From Nymphaea colorata (Eukaryota > Streptophyta > Magnoliopsida > Nymphaeales > Nymphaeaceae), in the NCBI RefSeq assembly GCF_008831285.2, contig NW_022204990.1:1-22970 (forward strand): a stretch of 22,970 nt of DNA. The letters run 5' to 3'. The first letter of the stretch is position 1. The number at the start of each line of letters is the position of its first letter. The notes under the pieces were generated by a model. The model was not told the origin of the DNA. It ran no database searches and saw nothing but the letters and a program-made list of their open reading frames with translations. Both the position numbers and the translations under genes were made by a program. Below are positions 18,576-22,970 of the stretch, one piece after another.

Positions 18576-21500
18576 TCATTTTCCTTGAGCTAAAGAGAAG
18601 AAGTGGTTCCGTAGAGCCATCAATTCTCCATAATTTCCTGATTAAATAATGTGGCCATCCTTGAAGACCAATATATGGTCGCAATCTTCAACTGTACTCA
18701 AGCGATGAGCAATTGAAAGGGAGGTTTTATTACTCAAGTTGCCTTGAGGTTGTCAAAGACTATCTTCTCGGTATCGGCGTCTAGTGCGCTTGTGAATTCA
18801 TCGAACAGATAAAGAGAGGGATTGCGAACCAAGCATCGACTGAGAGCAATACGCTGCTTTTGTCCACCTGATATCTGACACCCTTCTCGCCAACTTCCTT
18901 TTATAAACCTACATTATCTATTAAGTACCTTCTTCCCATTCTGAAATGAACTTTTGGGCATGTGATATCCTTATCGCTTTTTAAATTTACTCGTGGGAAC
19001 ATTCTGAATTGTACCTGATATTTTCACTAACAGTTCCCATAAAAAGAGAAGGCTCTTGGCTCACCAGTCCAATTTGTTTTCGCAGAGCATAAATGTTGAA
19101 TTATTTGATGTTTTTGCCATTAACAAGAATTTATCCTTGGATTGGTTCATAAAATCTCATCAATAACTGCACAATTGTAGATTTTCCACTTCCTGAGTGG
19201 CCAACCAGAGCAATCTTTTGGTTTCCAATTGCGAATGATAAGTCTTATATCACCAGTTTTTCTCTTTCAGGATAACGGAAAGTCACGTTTTTGAACTCGA
19301 TAGTACCGTCAAGGGGTTAGACAAGATGCCCACCGCTTTCAGCTGATAGCTCATCTTCTCCTTTGGATTAAAGAATGTCGAATATACCAGCACCAGCCAG
19401 TTTAGCTTTAGCCATATCTGGCATGAAAGTACTGTTTTGACCAACACCCATCGCAGCGAAAATTACGGACAAAGTGGCAGTAAAGACTGCCTGTCCATCA
19501 GAAACCTGATTATTTTGGAAGAGGATTGCAGCTAGGAAGAATATCACTCCTTCTACGAACATAATCATTCCTTTACTCATTCCGGTCAAGATAGCAGTCT
19601 TCAAATGTTTTCATTATTAATGACACTTAATTCATCTAGTTTTCAGCGAATTTTTATAGGAATCCTTCAGGACGACCCAAAGATTTGACTGTTCTTATAT
19701 TGCAAACTGAATCGCTCATCAATGAACCTAAAAACTTCTCAGTTTATTGAGAAATGGTTGTAAACTTCATCATAACCTTCATGTTGGCAGCTCCAACAAT
19801 GGCAATGAGTGGACTCAATGCCAATGCAATAAGGGTAACCTTCCAAGAGTAGTAGAAGCCTAAAGCTAGAGAAATGCTGACTGTAGCTATATTGAGACAC
19901 ATAACTCCTATCACACCTGAGACCATGTTGTTTAGTTGGAAAGCATCAGTGGCTAATCTAATTGATATGGCTCCTGCAGTGTTTTATTTCTTATCGTAAT
20001 AGCTCACGGGCAATCTTAAAAGTTTATTAAAAGTCTCATTCTTAAGTTGTAGACCAGTCTCTCACTTGCCAAACCGAAGGCGAATGTAAAGGCAGCGGTC
20101 ATCACTCCTCCTGCAATTGCTATTAGTTCCATGTACAGGCAATAATCGTTCAATTTTGCATCGTTGGCTACTGGATCCATCATAAATGCTAATATGGCAC
20201 TGAAGATATAGTTGAAGACTGGCCATACTGCTCCTGATGCCAATGCGCACAAGACTCCCATAATCATTAAATGAATGTTTTCCTTCTAAAGGTTCAAAAG
20301 CTTGCCAAAGACAGCGTCTTGCTTCTACTTAGGGGGTAAGGCAACTTCATTTTGAGCTTCAACATGATTAATTGCTTTTTATTCTTCCTGCAAGTTAGAA
20401 CTGGTTTCCTTTGCTTCTTAAACTTCAGATTCTACATGCTTCTCTGCAGCTATTTGGGTCTGGACAAGCTCTGAATAGATCCCTCCTTTGCTGATCAGCT
20501 CATCATGGGTTCCTTGCTCACTCAGCACACCCTTCTTCAGCACATAGATACAATCAGCATCTCTGATTGTTGACAAACGATGGGCAATCACTATAGTGGT
20601 GATTCGATTTTCCTCTAGCCTTCTTAAGGTTTGTTGAATTTATTTTTCATTTTTTCTGTCAAGAGCTGACGTAGCTTCATCTAGGACAAGCATCTGAGGA
20701 TTTTTGCATAAAGCTCTTGCGATGGCAATCCTTTGCTTTTGGCCACCTGATAGCTGAGCTCCTCCACTTCCAACGTAAGTGTCGAGACCTTTTTCCATTT
20801 TTTCCACAAACTCCCAAGCATTTGCCTTCCGAAGAACTTCAATCATGGCTTCTTCAGAAAGGGAAGGATCAGCCAACAGCAAATTCTATCTAATCGACAT
20901 GGCAAACAGCACAGGTTCTTGACCAACGAATCCAATTTTTCTTCTGAGATGATTCATCTGAAGTTCAGGCATTTTGTATCCGTTAATTTCAACTGAGCCT
21001 GTCTTAGCATCGTAGTATCTTAGTATCAGTTGGACTATCGTACTTTTTCCACATCCTGACTCGCCAACTAATGCGCTAACTTTGCCTTAATCGAAGGATA
21101 TATTCACATCTCGAAGTACAGGCTGGTCAACTTTATAATGAAAGCTGACGTTTTTGAAATTGATTTGCTTTATTTGATCAATTCTGACACCATCTTCCAG
21201 CTCCACTAAAGTTTTCTCGCGTTTTATCAGCTCCAAAAACTATCCCATAGCCACACGACCATCCGAAATATTTTTAAAGAAAGGTGAAATTTGACCAACC
21301 GAAGAACCTCCGATCACGAAGCAAAAGAAAGTGCTCAGGATAACTCCAATATCGTATTTATTTGTTCCGATGTTATCAAGGATCAACTTCTTTCCATACC
21401 AAAAACCAAAGGCATACATGGAGAGGAAAATAAGAATAATTCCTCCGTTTCCGAAAGAGCGATAAAGATTGTACTTTATTGACTTGTCTGTTCCTTATTT

Positions 21501-22308
21501 GAGAGCAGTTTCGAACACTTTCATTTCATAGTCTTCTCCAGTGAGACCCTTCACGGTTTTGATTTGGCCTAAGGCTTGCTAGGTTCGGGATGCAGCCTTT
21601 TCATAAGAAACTTTCTCTCTTTGGGAATACAAAGTCATTGCTTTCATGAATAGGATTCCTCCAGCCATCAGCACTGGGAGAGTGGCAAGCATCATAAGAC
21701 TTAGTTACCAACATTTGAAGAAAGCCAAGAATATTGCTGCCACACTGGTGATGATGGTTGTAAGTAGTAAGCTAACTTTTTCTCCAGTGGCAGTCTCAAT
21801 CGCTGTTATGCTTGTCGCGACTCTCGTGACTATCTTGTGAGGATCGTTTTCATCAAACCATTCCACCTCCTGTTCCAACAACAATTTATAATACAGCTTT
21901 TTAAGCCTAACCGATTGGGAGGATCCAACGACATTCCAGCAATAACTTCCCAGGAATTCTACATAAATGAATCCTTACGTGATAGCCAGGAGGCTCCTCC
22001 GATGATGAGAAACTTCCAGCAAAGTTCCCATCCCTTCTATGAGGCCACCGATCTGTTTTCTTCTCGGAAGATGACCGTGATATCTGCGAAGAAGAGCAGA
22101 AAGAAGGGGAAGACGGCTCCTGAGATGATGGCTCCTAGGGTTCCGATGATCAGCAAAAATTTTTCTGGGCCTGTTGTATATGCAAATAAAGATAAAAAGG
22201 GGAAGGGGGCGCCTTCTTGGCCTAGGGTTCGCCTACCTCATCAGTTGCCAGCTTCCCAGAGGAGGAGATAAGTGGCTTGGTGATTTAATCTCTTTGCTAT
22301 TCCTTCAT
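18576..22308 (-). CDS. Full ABC exporter, ABCB (P-glycoprotein/MDR) type, with several frame breaks
   Basis: From ATG (22306-22308) to TGA (18576-18578), ~1245 residues, the usual length for TMD1-NBD1-TMD2-NBD2. TMD1 opens with [19 protein letters not shown] and contains [12 protein letters not shown]1: Walker [10 protein letters not shown] (~21040-21065), Q-loop FVGQEP, signature QLSGGQKQR, Walker [14 protein letters not shown]-loop IAHRLS. A charged linker follows. TMD2 has [14 protein letters not shown]2: A-loop FRYPE, Walker [10 protein letters not shown] (~19180), Q-loop LVSQEP, signature QISGGQKQR, Walker [14 protein letters not shown]-loop SIAHRLS. Both catalytic glutamates are present, so both sites look competent. 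ABCB proteins export lipids, peptides or xenobiotics. About six single-base losses break the frame, including near 22215, 21995, 20030, 19608, 18878 and 18738. Each is repaired by one added base. Confidence 0.92.
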
Positions 22309-22902
22309 TTTGAAAAAACTCAAATTTTTGATTCAATTAAATTATATCAGAACAATCGATAGGATTTTTAATAATCTAAATTATCAGAATTAATTGTAAT
22401 GTTTTCATAATATTGCTCTCATTATTGCTTTCATATTAAACTACATCATAACACCCAAAGGATGGGTTTCGCTGTTTAGCATTCGATTAATCGTCTAGAA
22501 GAATATTGTTCTAAAAAAACCTGTTTAGTTTTGAAGGGCATAAGCTAGGCCATCTTTTATTACATTTTTAATATTGAGGTGACGATTAGCCTTAGATTTA
22601 GCTTAATGCTGCCACATATGCAGCGAAGTTCGAACTGATTGAACTTGCATTCGATTATGCCCTTCAAAAAAATGAGATAAAGATGAGAGGAGCAATTTGG
22701 TTCCACTATAGGGAACCAACTATCTGCACTTTTGCATTTCCAATAAAAAATATAAGCTTTTCCATAAAATTTTAGAGTATTCTATCCTAAAATAACTCCA
22801 TTTGCAAATAAATTCTTAATACAACATAATGCTATAGTCTTGTAAGTGGTCAGGAGATCTGATTAAATTTAAAATAATGCATAAGTATCAATATATTTCA
22901 TC
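22309..22902. other. Right subtelomeric non-coding region / ABC promoter
   Basis: About 590 bp between the ABC start and the telomere. No protein-like open frame on either strand. It should hold the ABC transporter promoter. It contains a 15-bp inverted repeat (22529-22543 with 22655-22669) and a local AAGTTC...GAACTT pair around 22626-22646. Confidence 0.55.
22529..22669. repeat. 15-bp perfect inverted repeat with ~111-bp spacer
   Basis: TTTTGAAGGGCATAA at 22529-22543 is the exact reverse complement of TTATGCCCTTCAAAA at 22655-22669. The arms are GC-richer than their surroundings. The spacing is too long for a simple hairpin. It could be a paired protein-binding site, a remnant of an eliminated element's ends, or chance. 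Confidence 0.6.
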
Positions 22903-22970
22903 GGGGTTGGGGTTGGGGTTGGGTTGGGGTTGGGGTTGGGGTTGGGGTTGGGGTTGGGGTTGGGGTTGGG
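22903..22970. repeat. Right telomere, GGGGTT repeats
   Basis: GGGGTT repeats run to the end of the window, in the orientation expected for the 3' end of a T2G4-capped chromosome. One unit (22921-22923) is GGGTT rather than GGGGTT. No subtelomeric degeneration precedes it (TTTCATC then GGGGTT). Confidence 0.97.

Noticed and set aside
21837-22271. Plus-strand frame of 144 codons
   Set aside because: It is antisense to TMD1 of the ABC transporter, which is unmistakable on the minus strand.
22620-22650. GTTCGAAC palindrome resembling a tRNA T-loop
   Set aside because: No acceptor stem, D-arm or anticodon arm could be built around it.
1-22970. CRISPR arrays, insertion sequences, rRNA or tRNA genes
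   Set aside because: No regularly spaced repeats, transposase motifs or recognisable structural RNA genes were found on reading both strands.

Overview
The window reads as one complete somatic (macronuclear) chromosome of a ciliate. It begins with pure CCCCAA repeats and ends with GGGGTT repeats, so both telomeres are present and about 22.8 kb of gene-dense DNA lies between them. Long reading frames appear only if TAA and TAG are read as glutamine and TGA as the sole stop. The class 3 lipase alone carries four such codons inside an otherwise perfect protein. Pure T2G4 telomeres with this code fit an oligohymenophorean-type ciliate. The species is not identifiable by eye. Where splicing can be read clearly, introns are about 20 nt (GTA...TAG or AAG).

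Layout from left to right: telomere; a telomere-proximal beta-rich protein (154-717); a possible tiny ORF; a 410-aa coiled-coil protein (1207-2439) and a basic 226-aa protein (2588-3268), both on the minus strand; a divergent RING finger protein (3493-3918, plus strand); a doubtful minus-strand gene overlapping its tail; a CMC4-like twin CX9C protein (4665-4901); a TPR protein (5663-7085, plus); a secreted lipase (7349-8314); two C-type-lysozyme-like genes (8576-8938 and 9417-9849); a PQ-loop transporter of SLC66A2/PQLC1 type (10289-11046, plus, four 20-nt introns); two paralogous small membrane proteins (11642-11890, 12186-12498); a third lysozyme-like gene (12812-13217); a secretory HtrL/YibB-like protein (13336-14493); a protein kinase with a very long helical tail (14584-18140); a full-length ABCB-type transporter (18576-22308); a gene-free subtelomere with a 15-bp inverted repeat; telomere.

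Functionally, the middle third (lipase, three lysozyme-like proteins, HtrL/YibB-like protein, PQ-loop transporter, ABC exporter) looks like secretory, phagosomal and membrane functions, as expected for a bacteria-eating protist. No operon logic is implied, because ciliate genes are individually transcribed.

A strong caution: several genes (TPR, two lysozymes, one small membrane protein, HtrL-like, kinase, ABC transporter) are interrupted by single-base frameshifts. Every one I examined closely enough to classify is repaired by adding one base, usually in a short homopolymer. Other genes (coiled-coil, RING, lipase, PQ-loop, CMC4-like) are perfectly open. That pattern looks more like base-calling or consensus loss than gene death, and it affects how the broken genes should be read.
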